DNA from: an uncultured Bacteroides sp.
GTDB lineage: Bacteria > Bacteroidota > Bacteroidia > Bacteroidales > Bacteroidaceae
Assembly: GCA_900557355.1 (NCBI GenBank)
Contig: USSR01000054.1
Location: 1 to 17,915, forward strand
Reading direction: 5' to 3'
DNA: 17,915 bases
Part shown: positions 1-6,293 of the stretch, one piece after another
Layout: the number at the start of each line of letters is the position of its first letter
How positions within the stretch are numbered: the first letter of the stretch is position 1
The notes under the pieces: model-generated
The model's input: only the letters and a program-made list of their open reading frames with translations
What the model was told of the DNA's origin: nothing
The model's database searches: none
Program-made: the position numbers and the translations under genes

Positions 1-16
1 AAACACATCATCAGTC

Positions 17-1225
17 ATGAAATCGATTAAAGAGCTATACAGGATAGGTACAGGACCTTCCAGTAGCCACACTATGGGACCGCGCAAAGCTGCCGAAATG
101 TTTCTGGAACGTCATCCGGATGCTGCATCTTTTAAAGTAACCCTTTACGGCAGTTTAGCTGCTACAGGCAAAGGACACATGACGGATGTAGCCATTATAG
201 ATACCTTGCAACCCACCGCCCCGGTAGAAATTGTATGGCAACCCAAAGTCTTTCTACCGTTCCATCCCAACGGAATGACATTTGCAGCTCTGGACAGTAA
301 TGATAAAGTGCAGGAAAACTGGACTGTTTATAGTATCGGAGGCGGTACACTAGCAGAAAACAATGATAATCCAACCATTGAAAGCCCTGATGTATACGGT
401 ATGGAAAACATGACCGAAATACTCCAATGGTGTGAAGATACCGGAAAAAGTTATTGGGAATACGTAAAGGAATGTGAGGAAGAAGATATATGGGACTATC
501 TGGCTGAAGTATGGGCCACCATGAAAGATGCCATTCACCGTGGACTGGAAGCGGAAGGCGTACTGCCCGGTCCACTAAATCTTAGACGAAAAGCCTCCAC
601 CTATTATATACGTGCCACCGGATATAAACAATCCCTCCAATCCAGAGGACTCGTCTTCTCTTATGCTTTGGCGGTAAGTGAAGAAAATGCTTCCGGTGGA
701 AAAATAGTAACCGCACCTACCTGTGGTTCCTGCGGAGTTATGCCTGCCGTGCTTTATCATCTTCAAAAAAGCCGTGACTTTAGTGATATGCGCATTTTAC
801 GTGCGTTAGCCACTGCCGGTTTGTTTGGTAACATAGTCAAATTCAACGCATCCATTTCCGGAGCAGAAGTAGGTTGTCAGGGAGAAGTCGGTGTTGCCTG
901 CGCAATGGCTTCGGCTGCCGCTAATCAATTATTCGGAGGTAGCCCGGCACAGATTGAGTATGCAGCAGAAATGGGATTGGAACACCATCTGGGAATGACT
1001 TGCGACCCGGTATGCGGATTGGTACAAATTCCCTGCATCGAACGAAATGCATACGCCGCTGCACGTGCGCTGGATGCTAATCTTTATTCAGCTTTCACCG
1101 ATGGTATGCACCGTGTCTCTTTCGACAAAGTAGTACAAGTAATGAAACAAACCGGACACGACCTTCCATCACTTTACAAAGAAACAAGTGAAGGAGGATT
1201 AGCCAAGGATTATAAACAAATGTAA
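17..1225 (+). CDS. sdaA: L-serine ammonia-lyase (L-serine dehydratase), single-chain, iron-sulfur type
   Basis: Deaminates L-serine to pyruvate and ammonia in the cytoplasm using an oxygen-labile [4Fe-4S] cluster. The 402-residue protein joins the beta domain (about residues 1-150, opening with the family motif GPSSSHTMGP at 13-22) and the alpha domain (about 165-402) in one chain, as in SdaA of E. coli. The alpha domain carries TAPTCGSCG (232-240). Cysteines 287, 329 and 340 reproduce the C-x41-C-x10-C spacing known for the cluster ligands of this family. The chosen ATG starts directly at the conserved N-terminus (MKSIKELYRIGTGPSSSH), so no upstream extension is needed, although only 16 bases precede it here and no clear Shine-Dalgarno is seen. 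It stands alone on the plus strand and ends in a shared terminator. It looks intact and is probably a housekeeping gene bordering the capsule region. Confidence 0.96.
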   Translation: MKSIKELYRIGTGPSSSHTMGPRKAAEMFLERHPDAASFKVTLYGSLAATGKGHMTDVAIIDTLQPTAPVEIVWQPKVFLPFHPNGMTFAALDSNDKVQENWTVYSIGGGTLAENNDNPTIESPDVYGMENMTEILQWCEDTGKSYWEYVKECEEEDIWDYLAEVWATMKDAIHRGLEAEGVLPGPLNLRRKASTYYIRATGYKQSLQSRGLVFSYALAVSEENASGGKIVTAPTCGSCGVMPAVLYHLQKSRDFSDMRILRALATAGLFGNIVKFNASISGAEVGCQGEVGVACAMASAAANQLFGGSPAQIEYAAEMGLEHHLGMTCDPVCGLVQIPCIERNAYAAARALDANLYSAFTDGMHRVSFDKVVQVMKQTGHDLPSLYKETSEGGLAKDYKQM

Positions 1226-1239
1226 TTATAAAAAACAAC

Positions 1240-1266
1240 GGGCTATTCCTTTTATAGAAATAGCCC
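1240..1266. terminator. Bidirectional intrinsic terminator between convergent genes
   Basis: GGGCTATT (1240-1247) pairs perfectly with AATAGCCC (1259-1266) around an 11-nt loop. T-rich sequence follows on the plus strand (ATTTTGATTTTTA), and a run of A on the plus strand before the stem gives a U run for minus-strand transcripts. It lies 14 bp after the serine dehydratase stop and 23 bp before the end of the convergent lipoprotein gene, so it can serve both. Confidence 0.85.
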
Positions 1267-1289
1267 ATTTTGATTTTTATGATTAAAAA

Positions 1290-1793
1290 CTATTCAGTCG
1301 GCGGCCAATTTGTATCGTCTCCATTGCTAATATCTTTTTCATGTAGCAATCCGCCTTCCTGTAAGAAATAAAGCGCATAGCGTTGGCTACCTTGCTTCAC
1401 CTGAATCACAGATTCCATCGGATTTTGTGGGAAAGTCAACACATACACATCCGTCACTACCCATGCATTATACTTGGAATCCATGAAAGCCGTATAAACA
1501 GCCGGTACCAGCTGGTCTATGCTATTCAGTTCATTTTCTGTCATCACCCAATTGGCATTGGTATCAAACCAAACCTCCAGTTCGTCATTACTTACCCAAC
1601 AGTCAGCTACATAATAGGCACCTTTCATCTCCCATTCTACATTCTGGGCAGCCGGATATACCTGCTTTAAAGCTTCTGTAATATTACTGGGCGGAACAAA
1701 AGTATCATCATCATCGTCATTATCACATGCGCCAAACGAAAGAGCAGTCATCATCAATACCACTGCCCAAGCGCTAAACTTAAATCTCCACAT
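1290..1793 (-). CDS. Surface-exposed lipoprotein with PepSY-like domain
   Basis: A 167-residue exported protein resembling the Bacteroidales PepSY-like family (DUF2874, 'putative beta-lactamase-inhibitor-like'); its function is unknown. Residues 1-22 form a lipoprotein signal peptide (basic MWRFK start, hydrophobic AWAVVLMMTAL core) with a lipobox-like FGAC and the acylated Cys at 23. Immediately after it comes an acidic run (DNDDDDD, 24-30). In Bacteroidetes, acidic residues just after the cysteine act as a lipoprotein export signal directing the protein to the cell surface, so surface display is inferred. The remainder shows the PepSY-like pattern: ITEALKQVYPAAQNVEW (38-54), then alternating polar/hydrophobic strands with conserved tryptophans (VWFDTNANWVMTENEL). 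It starts 41 bp after the neighbouring secreted PepSY-like gene and is probably co-transcribed with it. The family assignment is by motif recall only. Confidence 0.8.
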   Translation of the reverse strand: MWRFKFSAWAVVLMMTALSFGACDNDDDDDTFVPPSNITEALKQVYPAAQNVEWEMKGAYYVADCWVSNDELEVWFDTNANWVMTENELNSIDQLVPAVYTAFMDSKYNAWVVTDVYVLTFPQNPMESVIQVKQGSQRYALYFLQEGGLLHEKDISNGDDTNWPPTE

Positions 1794-1834
1794 AGCTATC
1801 TTCTTGTTTAGGTCTATTTATCACAAATCTTTAG

Positions 1835-2281
1835 TTAATCATCAGCCTTGATAAACTTTCCCTTCTTATCAAATTTGAAAGAAAGTCCGGTAGACAATTC
1901 TATTTCATATCCTTTGCGGTCACGTTCGACTTTGGTCACTCCTTCGTTCACAAAATTATGAGACTTCAAATAATTGACAGCAAATCCCGGAATAATACTA
2001 ACAGGAACAACCTGTCCTTTCTTTGCACTTACCTCTTCCCAGTTGCCCTTACTGTCAAAATCAATTTCCGTACCATCCATCAATACCACTTCATACTTGG
2101 TAGACTCCATCATATCTTTATCAATCTTGATATGAGCAATCTGTGGTTTTGCAAAATTACCATTAATAAAATTACGTGCCGGAAGCGGTAACTGATTCAT
2201 GTCTTTGGTAATTACATCTTTTGCAAATGAAAACTGTACGGCTACAATAGCCAACACAAGTAAAGATAGAATTTTCTTCAT
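1835..2281 (-). CDS. Secreted (periplasmic) PepSY-like protein
   Basis: A 148-residue exported protein of the same Bacteroidales PepSY-like (DUF2874) group. An open frame extends upstream to an ATG at 2323, but I place the start at 2281 because that methionine begins a textbook signal peptide ([20 protein letters not shown], cleavage expected after SFA-K); the longer form would put 14 polar residues ahead of it. The mature part appears to hold two related repeats of roughly 60 residues. Each has a helix ending in an aromatic or hydrophobic stretch ([13 protein letters not shown] and [14 protein letters not shown]) followed by a strand with the pattern Y-E-V/I-x-L-x-x-G-x-x-x-x-F-D-x-x-G. This is the usual two-unit PepSY-like layout. 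It lies upstream of, and probably in an operon with, the surface lipoprotein gene. The biochemical role is unknown; binding or inhibitory functions have been proposed for the family from structure only. Confidence 0.8.
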   Translation of the reverse strand: MKKILSLLVLAIVAVQFSFAKDVITKDMNQLPLPARNFINGNFAKPQIAHIKIDKDMMESTKYEVVLMDGTEIDFDSKGNWEEVSAKKGQVVPVSIIPGFAVNYLKSHNFVNEGVTKVERDRKGYEIELSTGLSFKFDKKGKFIKADD

Positions 2282-2402
2282 AATCGTTATTCTTTTAGCG
2301 TTAATACTATACTTTCGTTTCATACAGCAAATAACGATACAGATTCTGGAAAGATTTAGAAATCATGCGAGTTTGCTCTTTTTTTGTATTCTTTAACCAT
2401 CT

Positions 2403-2445
2403 AAAAAAATAATATACCAACGATCCTCACAGACAGTTGGTATAT
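2403..2445 (-). terminator. Intrinsic-terminator-like hairpin at the 3' end of structured RNA copy 1
   Basis: ATATACCAAC (2412-2421) pairs perfectly over 10 bp with GTTGGTATAT (2436-2445). On the minus strand the stem is followed by TATTTTTTTAG (2411-2401). The loop is unusually long (14 nt) and is conserved in the neighbouring copy. The position suggests transcription of the RNA array ends here, about 120 bp before the PepSY-like gene start at 2281. Confidence 0.6.
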
Positions 2446-2573
2446 TTCACATATAGATACATATCAGTTTTTAAACCAATATGAGGGCTAAGTTAGAAAT
2501 ATACCGCTGTACGATTTCTAACCTGCAAAATGCAGGGATTTCATGAGTTTATCATGAATCTAGGGACCTACAT
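2412..2573 (-). ncRNA. Candidate structured RNA, tandem copy 1
   Basis: On the minus strand this 162-nt element folds into a chain of helices shared with copy 2. From its 5' end: a closing helix CCTACAT (2567-2573) with ATGCAGG (2530-2536), containing one G-U pair on this strand; inside it a hairpin TTCATGA (2540-2546) with TCATGAA (2552-2558); a helix of 9-11 bp, GTTAGAAAT (2492-2500) with ATTTCTAAC (2514-2522), around a conserved 13-nt loop; a helix CATAT (2460-2464) with ATATG (2479-2483), extended by two G-U pairs only on the minus strand; and a 3' terminator-like hairpin (2412-2445). The 14 bases at 2560-2573 (CTAGGGACCTACAT) are identical in copy 2. There is no good ORF. I do not recognise the family; it may match an existing Bacteroidales RNA motif. 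A mobile palindromic DNA element is the main alternative. Confidence 0.62.
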
Positions 2574-2608
2574 ATTCTTTTATAATTATAGTTTGTGATT
2601 CATTTTAA

Positions 2609-2766
2609 ATATCAACGATCTTCACAGACAGTTGATATAGTGGGAAATTCACATCGGCTTTAACCTCCGATGTCAGGGTGTAGATCAGAAATGTACCGTC
2701 ATACGATTTCCAATCCACAATGTAGGAGAATCATGCCTTTACAGCATGAAGCTAGGGACCTACATT
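2609..2766 (-). ncRNA. Candidate structured RNA, tandem copy 2
   Basis: This is the second copy of the element, lying 5' of copy 1 in the minus direction. Its helices are: CCTACATT (2759-2766) with AATGTAGG (2719-2726); hairpin TCATGC (2731-2736) with GCATGA (2744-2749); GATCAGAAAT (2683-2692) with ATTTCCAATC (2706-2715), a 10-bp helix on the minus strand that includes two G-U pairs which would be A/C clashes on the plus strand; ACATCGG (2651-2657) with CCGATGT (2667-2673); and ATATCAAC (2609-2616) with GTTGATAT (2631-2638), whose 14-nt loop differs from copy 1 at one base. Several helices have different sequences from copy 1 yet remain paired. The last hairpin lacks a strong following U run, so transcription may read through into copy 1. 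Confidence 0.62.
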
Positions 2767-2770
2767 TTTT

Positions 2771-2890
2771 TCATCTCACAGACGAAACACTCACGTGTTT
2801 ATTACATCTCAACATTTTATTTTATACCACTTTTATTTTCAAGTGAATAAATACGATTCCAGCCATGAGCAAAAACCGTAAAGACCTAAT
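2771..2890 (-). repeat. Possible decayed third copy of the structured element
   Basis: Short blocks occur in the same order as in the two good copies: CTCACAGAC (2775-2783) matching the conserved 3'-hairpin loop, ATACGATTCCA (2851-2861) matching the ATACGATTTCCA block of copy 2, and GACCTA (2883-2888) matching the conserved GGGACCTACA block. The spacings are shorter than in the intact copies and most helices are not visible, so this is tentative. The rest of the gap up to 3021 shows nothing I can name. Confidence 0.35.
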
Positions 2891-3021
2891 CGTTCCTAAT
2901 AATAATTCATCGTTTGTCATATAATTATAATATTTAAGTGGAGGTTCTTAAGTTCAAAAAGAAGTTCACAGGCATGAGTTAAAGCTAAGGGAGACAAAGA
3001 AGCTATCAAGTACTTATCTAT

Positions 3022-3774
3022 TTACTGGAAATATTGTTTAATTTTAGGAAATAAGCGAAATAAAGGATATAAGCAACTTACCCTTATTCTGTTTTTTCTA
3101 AAAGCTTCTACACACTCAATATTACCTTTTATTATATTAGAAAGACTCTTACTAGTAGTACCCCCCAATCTCATTCTTACTAATGCTTCAGGTAGATAAT
3201 ACAATTTTATATGCTCTTTCTCAATCAAACGAAGCATCAATTCAAAATCGGCAGCAAACTTAAAACCTAAATCAAACAATCCACTTTTTTCATATACCAC
3301 TTTCTTGACATAAAAAGTAGGATGAGCAGGATGCCATCCTTTAGCAAAAGGACGTTGTTTACCCGATTTCCAGTATCGAACGATTTTAGATGTATCACTT
3401 TGAGCAACATAATATAAATCCGCATAAACAGCATCAACAGAGCTATTAGCTTCAAAACACCTTACAATTTTTTCTATAGCAGTCGTCTCTGCTATTAAAT
3501 CATCAGAATTGATTATTCCAATAATTTCTCCTGTAGCCATTCTAAAACCTTTATTCATAGCATCATAAAGTCCGGTGTCTTTTTCACTAACCCATCTAAT
3601 ACGCCCTTCAAACTGTGGTTCATATTCTTTTATGATCTCTATTGTATTATCTTCCGAGAGTCCATCTATTATGATATACTCAATATCTTGATAGGTTTGT
3701 GCTAACACAGAAACTATTGTATCACGAAGAGTCCTGCTACTGTTGTAGGTAACAGTTATAAGAGAAATTTTCAT
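3022..3774 (-). CDS. Family 2 glycosyltransferase (capsule repeat unit)
   Basis: A 250-residue GT-A fold glycosyltransferase, predicted to add one sugar to the lipid-linked capsule repeat unit on the cytoplasmic face of the inner membrane. It opens with the GT2 signature (MKISLITVTYNSSRTLRDTI) and IIDGLSEDNT (35-44) for nucleotide-sugar binding. The metal-binding acidic motif is NSDD at 89-92, and an acceptor-side segment AADFELMLR follows in the C-terminal half. There is no transmembrane segment, and the length is usual for single-domain GT2 enzymes. It is the last gene of the operon; its ATG overlaps the stop of the preceding GT4 gene by one base (TAATG), so translation is probably coupled. 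It closely resembles the GT2 encoded at 7533-8288, notably in the stretch around DAMNKG and GIINSDD. Donor and acceptor sugars cannot be predicted. Confidence 0.9.
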   Translation of the reverse strand: MKISLITVTYNSSRTLRDTIVSVLAQTYQDIEYIIIDGLSEDNTIEIIKEYEPQFEGRIRWVSEKDTGLYDAMNKGFRMATGEIIGIINSDDLIAETTAIEKIVRCFEANSSVDAVYADLYYVAQSDTSKIVRYWKSGKQRPFAKGWHPAHPTFYVKKVVYEKSGLFDLGFKFAADFELMLRLIEKEHIKLYYLPEALVRMRLGGTTSKSLSNIIKGNIECVEAFRKNRIRVSCLYPLFRLFPKIKQYFQ

Positions 3775-4847
3775 TATAATTTAGATCTAAAAGCCTCCTG
3801 ATAAATATCATATATTTGTTTATTGTTTTTCTCCCATGTAAAACGTTGAGCATTTTGTAATCCACGTTTTACTATTTCCTCTCTAACACTTTTATCTAAC
3901 AATAGTGATATTTTCTCATTGATATCATTGACAGACAAATTATCTATTAAAAGAGAAGAATCTCCTATAATTTCAGGAATAGAAGAATTATTATATGCTA
4001 TTACTGGACAACCTGCTTTTTGTGCTTCAACAACAGGAATACCGAACCCCTCATATGCAGAAGGATATAATAAACAAAAAGCATTATTATATAATATATT
4101 TAGTTGTATATTGGAAATATTTCCAACATATTTATACCTGCTCCCTAATTTCTCTTCCAAGTAAAATCTTTCTTTACCTGTTAATAGACCACCAACAATA
4201 ACTAAATTTAAAGATGTTTCAAAAATTGCATCTACTACTAATTGAAAGTTCTTATACCCTGCGCGCCCTCCTACAAACAAAACATAAGTATCAGTCAGGA
4301 AAGGCAAATTTGAAGTTCGCTTATTTTCATCATGTATAACAAAATAATCATCAGAGACTCCATTATATACAACTTTAATTTTATCACAATTTATTTCCGG
4401 TAGAAATTTTAGTAAATCAGCTTTTGTATTATTAGAAATACATATAATATAATCAGAACGACGAATCGCTCTATACTTTTGCCAACAATGAACCATTCTT
4501 TTCAATCCATGAGAGAAATATTCATATGTAAAATCATGGACAGTTGTAATATTAATAGCATATTTTGAGGATGAAGTTCTATAATAAGATGAATGAAAAA
4601 TAAATTGTTCTTTTAGAGGGATTCTTGGATTTATATAGCGTTTCAAACGAAAAAAAAATGCTTTTCTTAAAATTTCATTAATATTCTCACCGCAAAATCG
4701 TATTGATACATTAGAGTTAGTATAATTAATAAGATAAATATTCAATTTAGGAATTACACATAGCCTCGTTAAAAATTCTTTCCAAACGACAGTAATCCCT
4801 CCTGATTTTTGGAGACTAAATATTATATTATCTAAGACTATATTCAT
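3774..4847 (-). CDS. Family 4 glycosyltransferase (capsule repeat unit)
   Basis: A 357-residue GT-B fold enzyme predicted to add a sugar to the growing repeat unit in the cytoplasm. The N-terminal domain has the glycine-rich acceptor-side loop KSGGITVVW (14-22) and the TTVHDF segment (101-106). The C-terminal donor-binding domain has the GGRAGYKN stretch (193-200) and the family's E-x7-E signature in EGFGIPVVE (E266 and E274). The closest-looking relatives are mannosyl/rhamnosyl-type GT4 enzymes, but specificity is not assigned. The gene is strongly AT-rich. It follows a 372-bp gap that holds a broken ORF, the largest gap inside the operon, and overlaps the downstream GT2 start by one base. 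Confidence 0.9.
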   Translation of the reverse strand: MNIVLDNIIFSLQKSGGITVVWKEFLTRLCVIPKLNIYLINYTNSNVSIRFCGENINEILRKAFFFRLKRYINPRIPLKEQFIFHSSYYRTSSSKYAINITTVHDFTYEYFSHGLKRMVHCWQKYRAIRRSDYIICISNNTKADLLKFLPEINCDKIKVVYNGVSDDYFVIHDENKRTSNLPFLTDTYVLFVGGRAGYKNFQLVVDAIFETSLNLVIVGGLLTGKERFYLEEKLGSRYKYVGNISNIQLNILYNNAFCLLYPSAYEGFGIPVVEAQKAGCPVIAYNNSSIPEIIGDSSLLIDNLSVNDINEKISLLLDKSVREEIVKRGLQNAQRFTWEKNNKQIYDIYQEAFRSKL

Positions 4848-4900
4848 TGTATATTATTTAATCGTTAGTTAGCGTCCAATTTTGATGTATCCCCTATTTG

Positions 4901-4922
4901 AAACTTGCCAAACGGCAGGTTT
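4901..4922. other. Hairpin in the gap between two glycosyltransferase genes
   Basis: AAACTTGCC (4901-4909) can pair with GGCAGGTTT (4914-4922) around a four-base loop; the stem is complete on the plus strand with one G-U pair, while the minus strand has one C/A clash. It lies just past the 3' end of the broken ORF at 4964-5242 and about 55 bp before the GT4 start at 4847. It may be a leftover terminator of the inserted DNA; it is not a strong minus-strand terminator. Confidence 0.35.
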
Positions 4923-4963
4923 TCTATAAAGATTGTCGAAATGGACTAATTTTTTAATGTTTA

Positions 4964-5242
4964 TTAATTGTTTATTTCTAGCATCATCGCCAGCAGATTC
5001 TCATAATCCCGTCGACCGAGTACGATTTCTCTAAAGAAGTCTCTGAAAAAACATGATACAGATTTCCCCTGCATACGACAGGTGGAGATTACGGGGAGCT
5101 ATTTTGTGACGCGTATCTCGATGCCATTTCTGAAAAAATTATAAGGTATGCCATTACGGAAGCAGAATTTTTCAACCGTTTCACCGGAAAGAACCGTTTC
5201 TATTTTATAACGGACGAAGTTATAATAATGAGATATACTCAT
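4964..5242 (-). pseudogene. Broken ORF of unknown family inside the capsule operon
   Basis: On the minus strand a frame opens with an ATG at 5242 inside the end of the upstream GT4 gene, runs 47 codons to an in-frame TAG (5101-5099), then continues open for another 44 codons to a TAA at 4966-4964. The residues on either side of the TAG read as one protein (…GIEIRVTK, stop, LPVISTCRMQG…FFREIVLGRRDYENLL), and a single C-to-T change in CAG would explain the stop. I do not recognise the family; a transposase or other mobile-element remnant is plausible but unproven. The plus strand also has a fairly open frame over about 5041-5230, so the coding strand is not fully settled. Base composition is less AT-rich than the glycosyltransferase genes on either side, which suggests inserted DNA. 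No terminal inverted repeats were found. Confidence 0.42.
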
Positions 5243-6293
5243 TTATTATGAAATTCGCATCAAAATAGTTAGCTCGCATTTGCAGCAATTCCGGATTCTT
5301 AGGATGATTTATAGCATACAGCATTATATCACTCAATACTCCTTCGTCCTGAAAAGAAGAAACCATATATATACTATCTGTATTGCCATTAATTTCATTA
5401 ACTCCAGCTGTTTGTGTTGAGACAACAGTTACATTTAAAAACATTGCTTCTACTACGATATTACCAAAAGATTCAGACAGAGAAGGCAATACTAACAAAG
5501 ATGCTTTTTTTATATAAGGGTATGGATTTATCATACTTCCTGTAAAAAGGACATTTTCAGATAATCCTTTTCGCTTAACTTCATGCTTCAAATTGTCACT
5601 ATCTTCTCCATCTCCAATTATTAATAATTTGTATGTCGTGTTCTGTTCACGAAATAATGCATAGGCACGTATCAGCAGTAACACATTCTTCACATGGCTC
5701 AACCTTCCCACATATACAATATACTTATCAAAAGTCTCATCCATATCAATATTGTCACAAGCCATTTTACTAATCAATGAGAAGTCTATCGGATTGTATA
5801 TTCTTATTATCTTTTCAGCAGGTACTCCCAATTGTTTCAACATATTTTTAATGCCGTCTGAAACAGCTACCACGACATCAGCCTTATGATATAACAGCTT
5901 TACTAAAAAAGGGAAAATCCTGCCATGTATTCCTAACCGTTTAGTTTCTATATTAAAATAGCAATGTTGAGTGATAATCAGTTTAACTTTCTTACGAGAA
6001 AATATATTTGCTATGATAGATATAAAGTTTGGAAAATCAGGTCCACTTATCAAGCAATCCACTTCATATTCCTGCAAAATTCGTTTTAGGAAAAACAAAG
6101 AAGAACGAATTCTTCTATTCCCTAAATCCACGACTTCGACATTTGCATACAACAGTTTCCTGAGTACACCTCTGTCTTTTGCTATGACAACAATCTCATA
6201 TTGCAAACTTTTCAATCGATTTGCAAGCACAATCATCACTTTCTCAACTCCTCCTACTTCAAAGCTGGGAAAGAACAAAGCTATTTTTTTCAT
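5220..6293 (-). CDS. Family 4 glycosyltransferase (capsule repeat unit)
   Basis: A 357-residue GT-B fold retaining glycosyltransferase. The N-terminal half has the glycine-rich loop FEVGGVEKVM (11-20), typical of GT4 enzymes such as PglA/PglJ and GalNAc-transferring relatives. The C-terminal half has GRLSHVKN (196-203), IIGDGED (225-231) and the E-x7-E motif in ESFGNIVVE (E274 and E282), followed by AM. It should transfer a sugar from an NDP donor to the undecaprenyl-linked intermediate at the inner membrane; specificity is not predictable. Its ATG overlaps the TGA of the upstream polymerase gene (ATGA), indicating coupled translation. The C-terminus (INEYISLL) ends right where the broken ORF begins, so the last residues may have been altered by an insertion, but all catalytic motifs are intact. 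Confidence 0.92.
   Translation of the reverse strand: MKKIALFFPSFEVGGVEKVMIVLANRLKSLQYEIVVIAKDRGVLRKLLYANVEVVDLGNRRIRSSLFFLKRILQEYEVDCLISGPDFPNFISIIANIFSRKKVKLIITQHCYFNIETKRLGIHGRIFPFLVKLLYHKADVVVAVSDGIKNMLKQLGVPAEKIIRIYNPIDFSLISKMACDNIDMDETFDKYIVYVGRLSHVKNVLLLIRAYALFREQNTTYKLLIIGDGEDSDNLKHEVKRKGLSENVLFTGSMINPYPYIKKASLLVLPSLSESFGNIVVEAMFLNVTVVSTQTAGVNEINGNTDSIYMVSSFQDEGVLSDIMLYAINHPKNPELLQMRANYFDANFIINEYISLL

Noticed and set aside
195..766. Open frames on the minus strand inside the serine dehydratase gene
   Set aside because: They lie opposite a well-supported enzyme gene, have no family motifs, and are explained by codon bias of the real gene.
2282..2323. Longer start for the PepSY-like gene at 2323
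   Set aside because: It would place 14 polar residues ahead of a clean signal peptide that begins at 2281.
2412..2890. CRISPR array
   Set aside because: The repeated units are about 160 nt, only two or three in number, differ along their length, and lack uniform short repeats with spacers.
2940..3000. A further copy of the structured element (GCATGAG and AGCTAAGGGAGAC resembling conserved blocks)
   Set aside because: Only two short imperfect blocks match, with no matching hairpin loop or helix, so chance similarity is likely.
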